Source of the DNA: Aliarcobacter sp.
GTDB lineage: Bacteria > Campylobacterota > Campylobacteria > Campylobacterales > Arcobacteraceae
Length of the DNA: 35,739 bases
Direction: 5' to 3'
Assembly (NCBI GenBank): GCA_028681275.1
Contig: JAQUIV010000009.1
Location: forward strand, 1-35,739
Shown: positions 1 to 8,899 of the stretch, piece after piece
Layout: the number at the start of each line of letters is the position of its first letter
Numbering within the stretch: the stretch's first letter is position 1
Position numbers and translations under genes: made by a program
Notes under the pieces: generated by a model
What the model was told of the DNA's origin: nothing
Database searches by the model: none
Seen by the model: the letters and a program-made list of their open reading frames with translations, nothing else

Positions 1-1124
1 TGGAAAAAGAATTACAACTAAAAGATTTATATGATGGTTTTAGAGATGCTAAAACCATAAAAGCATTTAAACAAATCATTGATGAAGACCTAAAAGATTA
101 TGATGGAACTATAAATATCATGGAAGTATGTGGTGGGCATACACACACTATTATGAAATATGGAATACCACAACTAATAAATAAAAAAATAAACTTTATT
201 CATGGACCTGGTTGTCCTGTTTGTGTAATGCCAAAAGAGAGAATAGATAGTGCTTATGCTTTGAGTTTACAAGAGAATGTAATACTTGTAACTTTAGGAG
301 ATATGATAAAAGTTCCTGGAAGTAATGGAAGTTTACAAAATGCAAGAAGTCAAGGTGCTGATGTAAGATTTGTCTATTCTCCAATGGAGTGTATAAAAAT
401 AGCAAATGAAAATCCAAATAAAACAGTAGTATTTTTTGCAATAGGATTTGAAACAACAACTCCAATGACTTGTGCATTACTAGAGCAAGTGATAAAACAA
501 GATATAAAAAACATCTTATTTCATATAAATCATATTACAGTTCCAGAAGTAATGCAAGTGTTAGTTCAAGATGAGAACTGCAAAATTGGTGCCTTTTTAG
601 GACCATCACATGTTAGTGTTATAAGTGGAAGTAAAATTTATGAAGAATTCCCAAGAGATTATAATAAACCAGTGGTTGTAAGTGGATTTGAACCAGTAGA
701 TGTTATGCAATCCCTTTCAATGATAGTAAAACAGTTCAAAGAAAAAAGATCTGATTTAGAAGTAGAGTATAAACGACTTGTTTCATATGAGGGAAATCTA
801 AAAGCCCAAGAGTTAATAAACAAATATTTTAAAAAAGTTCCTTTTAAATTCAGAGGAATTGGAGAAGTACAAAATAGTGGTTATGAACTAAAAGACGAGT
901 ATGATAACTACAATGCAAAAATAGTATATAAAGAAATCTTGCCAACCAAAGAAGTAAAAGACAATAAAGCATGTAAATGCCCAGATATTCTAAAAGGAGT
1001 AGCAAAACCACACGACTGTAAAATCTTTGGAAATTTATGTACTCCAACAAATCCTATTGGTTCTTGTATGGTAAGTAGCGAGGGTGCTTGTAGTGCTTAT
1101 TATAAGTATGGGAATTTACTATAA
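1..1124 (+). CDS. hypD: Hydrogenase expression/formation protein HypD (5' partial, the first base of the start codon appears to lie just outside the window)
   Basis: Frame is open from position 3 (EKELQLKDLYDGFRDAKTIKAFKQI...) into the listed ORF; motifs MEVCGGHTHTIMKYG and GPGCPVCVMP are HypD signatures. Confidence 0.95.
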   Translation, partial: EKELQLKDLYDGFRDAKTIKAFKQIIDEDLKDYDGTINIMEVCGGHTHTIMKYGIPQLINKKINFIHGPGCPVCVMPKERIDSAYALSLQENVILVTLGDMIKVPGSNGSLQNARSQGADVRFVYSPMECIKIANENPNKTVVFFAIGFETTTPMTCALLEQVIKQDIKNILFHINHITVPEVMQVLVQDENCKIGAFLGPSHVSVISGSKIYEEFPRDYNKPVVVSGFEPVDVMQSLSMIVKQFKEKRSDLEVEYKRLVSYEGNLKAQELINKYFKKVPFKFRGIGEVQNSGYELKDEYDNYNAKIVYKEILPTKEVKDNKACKCPDILKGVAKPHDCKIFGNLCTPTNPIGSCMVSSEGACSAYYKYGNLL

Positions 1125-1133
1125 AGAGATAAC

Positions 1134-1490
1134 ATGGATATAGAACAAATAAAACAAAGAATACAAAAATTCTCAGATGATAGAAACTGGGAGAGTTTTC
1201 ATAATCCTAAAAATCTAGTTATGGCTTTAAATGGAGAAGTAGGTGAACTAAATGAGATTTTTCAATGGTTAAATTTTGAAGAGTCAATGAACTTACCGGA
1301 TGATGTCTTAGCTCATACAAAAGAAGAGGTTGCTGATATTGCTATTTATCTTCTACGAATTTGTATGAAACTAGATATAAACCTTGAAGAAGCTATTTTA
1401 AACAAGATGACAAAAAATGAAAAAAAATATCCAGTTGAAACATCTCAAGGTGGAAGTAAAAAGTATAGTAAAAGTAGGGAAGATAAATAA
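1134..1490 (+). CDS. MazG-like / dCTP pyrophosphatase-like nucleotide pyrophosphohydrolase
   Basis: ALNGEVGELNEIFQWL...EEVADIAIYLLRICMKLDI matches the all-alpha NTP pyrophosphohydrolase ExxE...ExxD pattern. Confidence 0.85.
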   Translation: MDIEQIKQRIQKFSDDRNWESFHNPKNLVMALNGEVGELNEIFQWLNFEESMNLPDDVLAHTKEEVADIAIYLLRICMKLDINLEEAILNKMTKNEKKYPVETSQGGSKKYSKSREDK

Positions 1491-2489
1491 ATGACAAAAA
1501 CAATAACACTAGCACATGGAAATGGTGGAGCTGAAAACAATGAGTTAATAAAAGAGGTTTTTTATGAAGCTTTTAAAAATGAGATTTTAGAAAAAAGTGA
1601 AGATGCAGCAGTTATTCAAAATGGAACATTAGCTTTTAGTACAGATTCTTTTACAGTTTCACCACTTTTTTTTAATGGAGCAAATATTGGAAAACTTGCC
1701 ATTTGTGGAACTTGTAATGACTTAGCTATGATGGGTGCACGTCCAAAATATCTTACTTGTTCAGTTATTATTGAAGAGGGATTCGAAGTAGAGCAATTAC
1801 ATAAAATTGTGGCTTCTATGAAAGAAGAACTTGCTATTAATGAAGCAATTATTGTAAGTGGAGATACAAAGGTAGTGCCAAAAGGTGCTGTTGATAAAAT
1901 CTTCATAAATACTACTGGTATTGGAGAAATTTTATATAAAGGTATTAGCTCAAATAATATCACACAAAATGACCTAATTTTAGTAAATAGAGACATTGGA
2001 GCTCACGGTGCTACTATTTTTGCTGCACGAGAAGGCATGGATATGAACTCAAATCTAAAAAGTGATTGTGCTTCTTTATATCCACAAGTAAAAGCTTTGA
2101 TTGAAAGAGGTGTAAAAATAACAGCTTTAAGAGATGCCACAAGAGGTGGAGTAAGTGCTGTATTAAACGAATGGGCAAAACAATCAAATGTATGTATAGA
2201 AGTAGATGAAGAAAAAATTCCAGTATGTGATGAGGTTAAAGGAATTTGTGAGATGTTAGGATTTGAAGCTACAAATCTTGCAAATGAAGGAACTTTTGTA
2301 CTTGCTATTGATAAAAATGATGCTCCAAAAGCTATCGAAGTTTTACATACATTTGCACAAGCCTCTAATGCTTGTATTATTGGAACAGTAACAGAACAAT
2401 ATCCACAAAAAGTTGTTTTAAATAGTGCTTGGGGAACAAAAAGATTTTTAGATACACCAACGGGTGAATTGCTTCCAAGGATTTGTTAA
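1491..2489 (+). CDS. hypE: Hydrogenase expression/formation protein HypE
   Basis: AHGNGGAENNELI N-terminus, VSGDTKVV, and the C-terminal PRIC ending in Cys typical of HypE. Confidence 0.95.
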   Translation: MTKTITLAHGNGGAENNELIKEVFYEAFKNEILEKSEDAAVIQNGTLAFSTDSFTVSPLFFNGANIGKLAICGTCNDLAMMGARPKYLTCSVIIEEGFEVEQLHKIVASMKEELAINEAIIVSGDTKVVPKGAVDKIFINTTGIGEILYKGISSNNITQNDLILVNRDIGAHGATIFAAREGMDMNSNLKSDCASLYPQVKALIERGVKITALRDATRGGVSAVLNEWAKQSNVCIEVDEEKIPVCDEVKGICEMLGFEATNLANEGTFVLAIDKNDAPKAIEVLHTFAQASNACIIGTVTEQYPQKVVLNSAWGTKRFLDTPTGELLPRIC

Positions 2490-2532
2490 TTGGTTCCTTT
2501 AACAAATGGAACATTTTTAAAGGAGAAAGTAT

Positions 2533-2874
2533 ATGCATGAATATTCAGTAGTTCAATCATTATTAGAAAGTTGTGAAGAACACGCAAGAGTAAATGAAGC
2601 TTCTAAAGTTACAAAAGTAGTAGTAAAAATTGGAGTTTTGAGTGGAGTTGAGCCTGATTTACTTCAAACTGCTTTTGATACTTTTAAAGAACAAACAGTC
2701 TGCCATGACGCAGTTTTTTTGATAAATCATCAAAAAATAGTCATTGATTGTTTTGATTGTAATACCCAATCAACTTTGGAGAAACATGAGTTCTCATGTC
2801 CAAAATGTCAAAGTGTAAATGTCAAAGTAATTGATGGCGAAGATATGTATTTGATGTCATTAGAGATGGAATAA
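2533..2874 (+). CDS. hypA: Hydrogenase/urease nickel incorporation protein HypA
   Basis: MHEYSVVQSLLE N-terminus and CFDC...CPKC zinc site. Confidence 0.93.
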   Translation: MHEYSVVQSLLESCEEHARVNEASKVTKVVVKIGVLSGVEPDLLQTAFDTFKEQTVCHDAVFLINHQKIVIDCFDCNTQSTLEKHEFSCPKCQSVNVKVIDGEDMYLMSLEME

Positions 2875-2970
2875 AAAATTATTTGATAAAATTTGAACAA
2901 TAAAGTATTCATTTTATCACAAAGTTATGATAATATATTTCCTATAAAAGCTACACTTAAAGGCTTTAGT

Positions 2971-4290
2971 ATGAAAAAAATAACTTTAGAAAGAGTACTT
3001 TATAAAAATTATTTAAGAACATCGCTTATTTCTATATTTTTAATAGAGTTGTTTTTAGTATGTTTTTATTTCTTGATAAATAAAAACATGATTGATAAAA
3101 GTACAAACTTTTTATTAAATGATGTAGAAAATTCTATCTCTTTAATTGTAGAAAATCATTCACAAACAATAGGTGAAGAATCCTCAGATTATTCAATCAA
3201 TCATTTCTCTAAAATGAAACTTCCTTACAATGGTAAAATTATTATAATTGATAATTCCGGAAAGATATTATTTGTTGATGAAGAGATAAATAATGTATTA
3301 AATCTACAAGAAAACAAAATAAATATTTTAAATCATCAAGATTTGAAAATTGTAAATTATTTCAAAGAAATTATAAAAGAAAAAAATCTCAATAAAATAG
3401 TAATAAATAAGAAAAATTATCTTCTGTTTTCTATCAAAGTAGTAAAAAACTCAACCTATGTGGTTGCTTTTATTTCTGAAGATAATATTTTAGAAGGAAT
3501 CCAGAATCTTGGAAAATATTATGAAAAATTAGCATACATTATGGTGTTTGCGGTATTGATTTTTTATATGTTATTCTTTTTTTATATATCATTTAAAGCA
3601 AAAGAGTTTGTTGATAGAATCAACCAACCACTATTAAAAATTATAGAATTCACAAAAAACTTAGGAATGAAAAAAGATATAAAAAATCTTGAATCTTGTG
3701 GTGTTTTTGAAATTGATAGATTAAGTTGTAACTTCAATAATATGATTATTGAATTAGATAGAAGAACAAATAAGTTAGTTTTAGAAGAGACAAAACGAAT
3801 ATATCAAGAAAGACTGGCAAATACAGACCCCTTAACCGGAGCATACAATAGAAGATATTTAAATGAATTTTCATTTGAATATCTAAAAATTGTAAAAAGA
3901 GAAAATAAAGATTTATCTTTATTGTTACTTGATTTGGATGATTTTAAAATCATAAATGATACTTTTGGACATGAAATTGGTGATATTGTAATAAAAGAGT
4001 TGGTAAAAATAGCAAAACTAAGTATTCGAGAAAGCGATTTAGTAGTTAGATTTGGGGGAGATGAATTTATAATTTTATTACCTAATACAAATATTTCAAA
4101 TGCAAGATTAGTTGCAAATAAAATTTTTGATAGCATAGATGAATACAATAAAACAAAGGAGTTTAGTTTCTCAATAAGTATAGGAACTTCATATTATCAA
4201 GCTGGAGATAATAGTATTGATGATTTAATCTCAAGAGCTGATCAATCTTTATATGAAGCAAAAAGGGCAGGTAAAAGTTGTGTTATATGA
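2971..4290 (+). CDS. Membrane-anchored GGDEF diguanylate cyclase
   Basis: TDPLTGAYNRRYL...RFGGDEFIILLP...ADQSLYEAKRAGKS; two N-terminal TM segments flank a sensor region. ATG 2971 (MKKITLERVL, preceded by AAAGG) preferred over the TTG at 2893. Confidence 0.9.
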   Translation: MKKITLERVLYKNYLRTSLISIFLIELFLVCFYFLINKNMIDKSTNFLLNDVENSISLIVENHSQTIGEESSDYSINHFSKMKLPYNGKIIIIDNSGKILFVDEEINNVLNLQENKINILNHQDLKIVNYFKEIIKEKNLNKIVINKKNYLLFSIKVVKNSTYVVAFISEDNILEGIQNLGKYYEKLAYIMVFAVLIFYMLFFFYISFKAKEFVDRINQPLLKIIEFTKNLGMKKDIKNLESCGVFEIDRLSCNFNNMIIELDRRTNKLVLEETKRIYQERLANTDPLTGAYNRRYLNEFSFEYLKIVKRENKDLSLLLLDLDDFKIINDTFGHEIGDIVIKELVKIAKLSIRESDLVVRFGGDEFIILLPNTNISNARLVANKIFDSIDEYNKTKEFSFSISIGTSYYQAGDNSIDDLISRADQSLYEAKRAGKSCVI

Positions 4291-4369
4291 GAAAAACAAT
4301 AGATATTCATTTATTGATTGTTAACCAATTTTTATTAAAATAATAATATATACAAATAGGAAATATAAG

Positions 4370-4780
4370 ATGTTATTAATGAAATTACAAGCAAAAGAGA
4401 AGTTCTCTTTTTTACAATTAGCTCACTATCTTGCACGAATTGACAATAAATACGGGCAAAAAGAAGAAGAGATTATTTTAGAATATTGTACAGAAATGGG
4501 AATCGAAAATTTGGATTCTTTTGATTTTGATAATTTTAGTTTAGACAAAATATTAAATGATTTCAAATCAGAATCAAGTAAACGAATAGTAATTTTAGAA
4601 TTAATGATTTTAATTCATATTGACCACACTTTTAATTTAAATGAAAAAAAATTAATTCAAAAAATATCAGAGAGTTTTGGAATAGACATTGATGATGTAA
4701 ATGATTATTCTCAATGGGGAAAATCAGTTGCAATGTTGTATGAAGTTGCTAAAATCTTTGTAAATGAGAAAAAAATATAA
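4370..4780 (+). CDS. TerB-like / uncharacterised small helical protein
   Basis: Complete ORF with start region and coding-like composition; helical pattern suggests TerB-like fold (tentative). Confidence 0.6.
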   Translation: MLLMKLQAKEKFSFLQLAHYLARIDNKYGQKEEEIILEYCTEMGIENLDSFDFDNFSLDKILNDFKSESSKRIVILELMILIHIDHTFNLNEKKLIQKISESFGIDIDDVNDYSQWGKSVAMLYEVAKIFVNEKKI

Positions 4781-4833
4781 TAATAAGTGTAATTTAAATT
4801 CTAATAGTAGAAATTTTTAGATAAAATATATAC

Positions 4834-5034
4834 ATGGAAATAATAGAAACACTAAATACTAAAATTGATAAATTAATTCACGACTATGATAGATTGCGAT
4901 TAGAGAATCAGTCATTACAACAAGAATTAGATTCTATGAAAAATGAAAATGATGAACTAATAAGAAACAATCAGGATATGTTTCTAAGAATAGATAGTAC
5001 ATTAACGTTAATAAAGGCACGAAATAGTGAATAA
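4834..5034 (+). CDS. Small coiled-coil protein (ZapB-like)
   Basis: 66 aa heptad-rich sequence, overlaps the next ORF by 8 nt. Confidence 0.65.
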   Translation: MEIIETLNTKIDKLIHDYDRLRLENQSLQQELDSMKNENDELIRNNQDMFLRIDSTLTLIKARNSE

Positions 5035-5236
5035 AGAAGTGACATTTCATATAAATAATATGGCATATACTATAACTATCGATGAAAATATATATTCAGA
5101 ACTTTCAAAATATCTCGATTTAGAGAAAAATAATGATACTAAAGATTTATTGATAGCATATTTGCGATTATCTCAGGAATATCATGTATTTAAAAAAGAT
5201 GTAGAAGAAATTACAAATAAACTTTCAAGGTTTTAA
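5027..5236 (+). CDS. ZapA-like cell division protein
   Basis: Short MNKEVTFHINNMAYTITID.. ORF with ZapA-like beta hairpin followed by helices; context with a coiled-coil gene. Confidence 0.55.
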   Translation: MNKEVTFHINNMAYTITIDENIYSELSKYLDLEKNNDTKDLLIAYLRLSQEYHVFKKDVEEITNKLSRF

Positions 5237-5237
5237 A

Positions 5238-5669
5238 ATTAGAAGTTTTTCCCTATTAGAAGTGATAATAGCTATAATTTTAATAGCTATTGTTATCTCT
5301 TTTGCTATCCCTAAATTTACAAATTTAAATTATAATAAAAACATAACTACTTTAAAATCTCAATTAGCTTTAATCCAAAATGGAATTGTTAATCAAAAAA
5401 GTAAAAATATTTTACTTTCAAATAATCAAGAAATAGACTCTTTGGATGAAGCTACTTTGAATAGTAGCGGAGAAAAACTTTTCTCAAAAGTAATAGATTT
5501 TTCAATAATCTCAACAAATAACACAAAAAAAGAGTCTGGAATGTGGGCAAAAATATCAAATAATTCTTATACTTTTTATTTTTCAACTGATAAAAATATT
5601 GAATTTTCATTTGAAAATGAAAAGTTTTTATGTAAAAGTAGTGTTGAATTATGCAAAGAGATTAACTAA
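5238..5669 (+). CDS. Orphan type IV pilin-like / pseudopilin protein (prepilin N-terminal cleavage/methylation motif); start codon non-canonical or uncertain
   Basis: Frame upstream of the listed GTG 5262 reads IRSFSLLEVIIAIILIAIVISFAIPKF, a class III signal peptide with E5; AAGG at 5227-5230 precedes ATT 5238. Confidence 0.75.
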   Translation: MRSFSLLEVIIAIILIAIVISFAIPKFTNLNYNKNITTLKSQLALIQNGIVNQKSKNILLSNNQEIDSLDEATLNSSGEKLFSKVIDFSIISTNNTKKESGMWAKISNNSYTFYFSTDKNIEFSFENEKFLCKSSVELCKEIN

Positions 5670-7516
5670 TGTTTTATTATGAATTAGCCCTTTTAAAATC
5701 ACCTTTAAATAATCTAACTTTTCAAAGTGAAGAAAAAATAGAAATAGGTTTTAAAGTAAAAGTAAAACTTCAACAAAGAAAAAATTTAGATGAAGCAGTT
5801 GTAATAAAAGAGGTTGAAAAACCAACTTTTAAGTGTACAAATATTTCTGAAGTTACGAATGAGTATTTTGATGAAAAAATGCTTCTAATTGCCACTTTTG
5901 TGTCTATGTATTATGTTTGTTCTTTAGGTGAAGCTTTAAGTGTTTATAACTGTTTTGATAAAAATATCGTAAAAGTTTTAGATGAAGAGAAGTTTGATAG
6001 TAAAATAGTTTTATCCCAAGAGCAAGAAAAAGCAAAAAGATTTTTAGATGAAAAAAAGCAAGCTTTACTTTTTGCAAATACAGGTGCTGGAAAAACAGAA
6101 GTTTATATAAAAATCATAGAAGAACATTTAAACCAAAATAAACAAGCAATTTTATTAATGCCTGAAATTTCCCTAACTCCTCAAATGGAAAAAAGACTTG
6201 AAAAAGTTTTTAAAAAAAGTGTAGCTATTTGGCACTCAAAAATTACAAAAAAGAAAAAAGACGAGATTTTACATGGACTTCAAGAGGGAACTATAAAATT
6301 AATTGCAGGTGCTAGGTCAGCTCTATTTTTGCCATATTCAGATTTAGGTGTAATTGTGGTTGATGAAGAACATGATGAATCTTATAAAAGTGATTCAAAA
6401 CCTAGATTTCATACAAAAGATTTAGCTATTTATATGGCAAAAAAGTTTGATATTCAACTAGTTTTAGGAAGTGCAACTGTAAGTGCAAGTTCATTTCATA
6501 AAATCCCATTTTTTAGACTTGAATCAACTTACCATGATACAAATAAATCTTATAGTTTTGACGATAGTGATGCAAATTTATCAAATAAAATCATAGATAA
6601 AATAGCAAAAACTATAAATAGTGGAAATCAAGTAATTGTATTTTTGCCAACAAGAGCAAACTTTAAATATCAAATTTGCACAACTTGTGGAAAATCAGTT
6701 GAGTGTCCTTATTGTTCAGTTTCTATGAGTTTACATAAAAATGATTTGGCTTTAAAATGTCACTATTGTGGATATGCTCAACAAATTCCAGAAACTTGTC
6801 CCTCTTGCCATAGTGGAATAATTCATAACCTAAGAGTTGGAACTGCTCAAATTGAAGAGGAATTAAAAGAGTTATTTCCTCAAAAAGTTATAAAAAGATT
6901 CGACCGTGACCAAATAAAAACAAATAGCCAATTAAAAACCATATTAAATGAGTTTAACAAAGGTGAAATTGATATTTTAGTTGGAACTCAAATGCTTTCA
7001 AAAGGGCATGATTATCACAATGTAAAACTTGCTGTTGTTTTAGGAATTGATTCAGTTTTAAATATGAATTCTTATAAAGCCAGAGAAAAAGCTCTTTCAT
7101 TACTTATTCAAATATCAGGAAGAAGTGGACGGAAAGGTGAGGGTGAAGTAATAATTCAAACAAAAAATGAAGAGTTTTTTAATCACTATTTAAATGATTC
7201 AAATTATAAAGAGTTTTTAGAGAGTGAATTAGAGTTTCGACAAGAGCTTTATCCACCATTTTTAAAGATGGCAAAAATTACATTTTCCCATGCAAATGGA
7301 CTTAAAATAAAAGATGAAATGGATTCTTATGTTCATGTTTTAAAAGCAAATAAAGATATTGAAGTTGTAGGATTTGGGCAAAGTCCTATTTTTAAAATGG
7401 CAAATAAATATCGATATGAAATCCTTGTTCGTTCAAACAATATAAAAGCACTTTTAAATGCACTTCATAGCATTCAAAGCCCAAATGCTTCAATAGATAT
7501 GGATACAATTTACTAA
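5669..7516 (+). CDS. priA: Primosomal protein N' (replication restart helicase PriA)
   Basis: LLFANTGAGKTEVYI, VVDEEHDESYKSD, zinc-binding CTTCGKSVECPYCSVS...CHYCGY..CPSCHS, GTQMLSKGHDY. Confidence 0.95.
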   Translation: MFYYELALLKSPLNNLTFQSEEKIEIGFKVKVKLQQRKNLDEAVVIKEVEKPTFKCTNISEVTNEYFDEKMLLIATFVSMYYVCSLGEALSVYNCFDKNIVKVLDEEKFDSKIVLSQEQEKAKRFLDEKKQALLFANTGAGKTEVYIKIIEEHLNQNKQAILLMPEISLTPQMEKRLEKVFKKSVAIWHSKITKKKKDEILHGLQEGTIKLIAGARSALFLPYSDLGVIVVDEEHDESYKSDSKPRFHTKDLAIYMAKKFDIQLVLGSATVSASSFHKIPFFRLESTYHDTNKSYSFDDSDANLSNKIIDKIAKTINSGNQVIVFLPTRANFKYQICTTCGKSVECPYCSVSMSLHKNDLALKCHYCGYAQQIPETCPSCHSGIIHNLRVGTAQIEEELKELFPQKVIKRFDRDQIKTNSQLKTILNEFNKGEIDILVGTQMLSKGHDYHNVKLAVVLGIDSVLNMNSYKAREKALSLLIQISGRSGRKGEGEVIIQTKNEEFFNHYLNDSNYKEFLESELEFRQELYPPFLKMAKITFSHANGLKIKDEMDSYVHVLKANKDIEVVGFGQSPIFKMANKYRYEILVRSNNIKALLNALHSIQSPNASIDMDTIY

Positions 7517-7575
7517 ATTAACCTAAAATTAGTCTTCTTTGTTGTAAAATAAATCAAAAATTAATAGGAGAACTA

Positions 7576-8763
7576 ATGGCTTATACAAAAGAAGAATTCA
7601 AACAATTAGTAGATGATATTCAATCACAATCATGGTACAAAAATCCAATCGGATTTGGTATTGCAAAAGTAGATAGAGGACAAATTAATAAAGATAAAAT
7701 ATTACAAGCAACTTTCCCTTTAATAAATTGGAATGAAAATTTTGGAAGTGCAGCTGTATTATTAAATGCTTTAAAAGTAGCTGGTGAGAATGTAGATACT
7801 TCAAAATCAGAGTTAGTATGTAAAATTTCAGATGAGTTTTTAACTTCTTGTATTGAAGCTTTTAGACCATTTATTCCTGAAGCAAAAGGTGATGCACATA
7901 AAAATGTTCAAGTTATTTCAACACTTGCATCTTTACCAATTGATTCTGGTTTAACTGCTGATGATTATAGAGTTGTATTTATTTTTGAAGATGTAGCTCC
8001 TGAGTCAACAGAAGCTGTATATTTAAAATTATATGCACTTTCAACTGGAAAAGCAGCTTTAAGAAGCTTAAATTTAACTGGTGCATTTGGTAAATTACAC
8101 AACTGCGCTTGGGTTGGAAATCAACCAATTGAACTTGACTGGTTAAGAGCAAATGAAATCGTATTAAAACTTTCAGGAAAATACCCAACTATTGATATGG
8201 TTGATAAATTCCCAAGATTCTTACAACACATTATCCCTGCTGATAACACAAGAATTTTAGAGACTTCAAAAGTTAGAATGGGAGCTCAATTAGCAGCTGG
8301 AACTACTGTAATGCCAGGAGCTGCTTATATTAACTTCAATGCTGGAACTTTAGGTTCTGTAATGGTTGAGGGAAGAATTTCTTCTTCAGCAGTTGTTGGA
8401 GCTGGATCTGATGTTGGTGGAGGAGCTTCAATTCTTGGAGTTTTATCTGGAACAGATGGAGTACCTGTTACTATTGGAGAAAACACACTTTTAGGTGCAA
8501 ACTCTTGTACAGGAACTGCAATTGGTGATAGTTGTATTTTAGATGCTGGTGTTACAATTCTTCCTGGAACTAAAATAGCATTATCTGATAAAGCAGTTGA
8601 GCAATTAAAAGAGATAAATCCAGGTAAAACTATTACTAATGTTATGAAAGGTAGTGATTTTATTGGAGTAAACGGAGTTCACTTTAGAGTTAACTCTTCA
8701 AATGGTCAAACTATTGCTATGAGAAGTACAAGAGAAGTTAAATTAAACGCTGATTTACACTAA
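7576..8763 (+). CDS. dapD: 2,3,4,5-tetrahydropyridine-2,6-dicarboxylate N-succinyltransferase
   Basis: Left-handed beta-helix hexapeptide repeats and the long epsilonproteobacterial-type DapD N-terminus (IGFGIAKVDRGQ). Confidence 0.88.
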   Translation: MAYTKEEFKQLVDDIQSQSWYKNPIGFGIAKVDRGQINKDKILQATFPLINWNENFGSAAVLLNALKVAGENVDTSKSELVCKISDEFLTSCIEAFRPFIPEAKGDAHKNVQVISTLASLPIDSGLTADDYRVVFIFEDVAPESTEAVYLKLYALSTGKAALRSLNLTGAFGKLHNCAWVGNQPIELDWLRANEIVLKLSGKYPTIDMVDKFPRFLQHIIPADNTRILETSKVRMGAQLAAGTTVMPGAAYINFNAGTLGSVMVEGRISSSAVVGAGSDVGGGASILGVLSGTDGVPVTIGENTLLGANSCTGTAIGDSCILDAGVTILPGTKIALSDKAVEQLKEINPGKTITNVMKGSDFIGVNGVHFRVNSSNGQTIAMRSTREVKLNADLH

Positions 8764-8783
8764 TTAGTTTTTATTTTGATATT

Positions 8784-8818
8784 AAAAGGCAAGGGGTTTA
8801 TTCTTCTTGCCTTTTTTT
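8784..8818 (+). terminator. Intrinsic terminator after dapD
   Basis: AAAAGGCAAG 8784-8793 / CTTGCCTTTT 8806-8815 plus T-run. Confidence 0.85.
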
Positions 8819-8854
8819 ATTTAAACTCTAATCAACATATAACCCACATTATCG

Positions 8855-8860
8855 TATAAT
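8855..8860 (+). promoter_or_regulatory. -10 element TATAAT upstream of the ABC-F gene
   Basis: TATAAT about 40 nt before ATG 8900, after the dapD terminator. Confidence 0.55.
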
Positions 8861-8899
8861 CGTAGCCTTAAAAAATAAAAATCACATAAAAGAAAAAAA

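Noticed and set aside
196-477. Minus-strand ORF (93 aa) opposite hypD and similar antisense ORFs (850-1050, 1616-1996, 3804-4148, 7979-8188, 9637-9843, 21101-21298, 21591-21818, 29502-29699, 29599-29931, 31276-31533, 31796-32188)
   Set aside because: They are shadows of strongly supported genes, with compositions (Leu/Phe/Ser-rich) expected from reading AT-rich coding DNA antisense, and no RBS or family motif
2482-2512. H-type pseudoknot between hypE and hypA
   Set aside because: The single-nucleotide loop would have to cross an 8-bp stem; competing hairpins are more plausible
2893-2970. N-terminal extension of the diguanylate cyclase from TTG 2893
   Set aside because: A TTGATAAAAT promoter-like element (2884-2892) and an ATG with SD at 2971 make the shorter protein more likely
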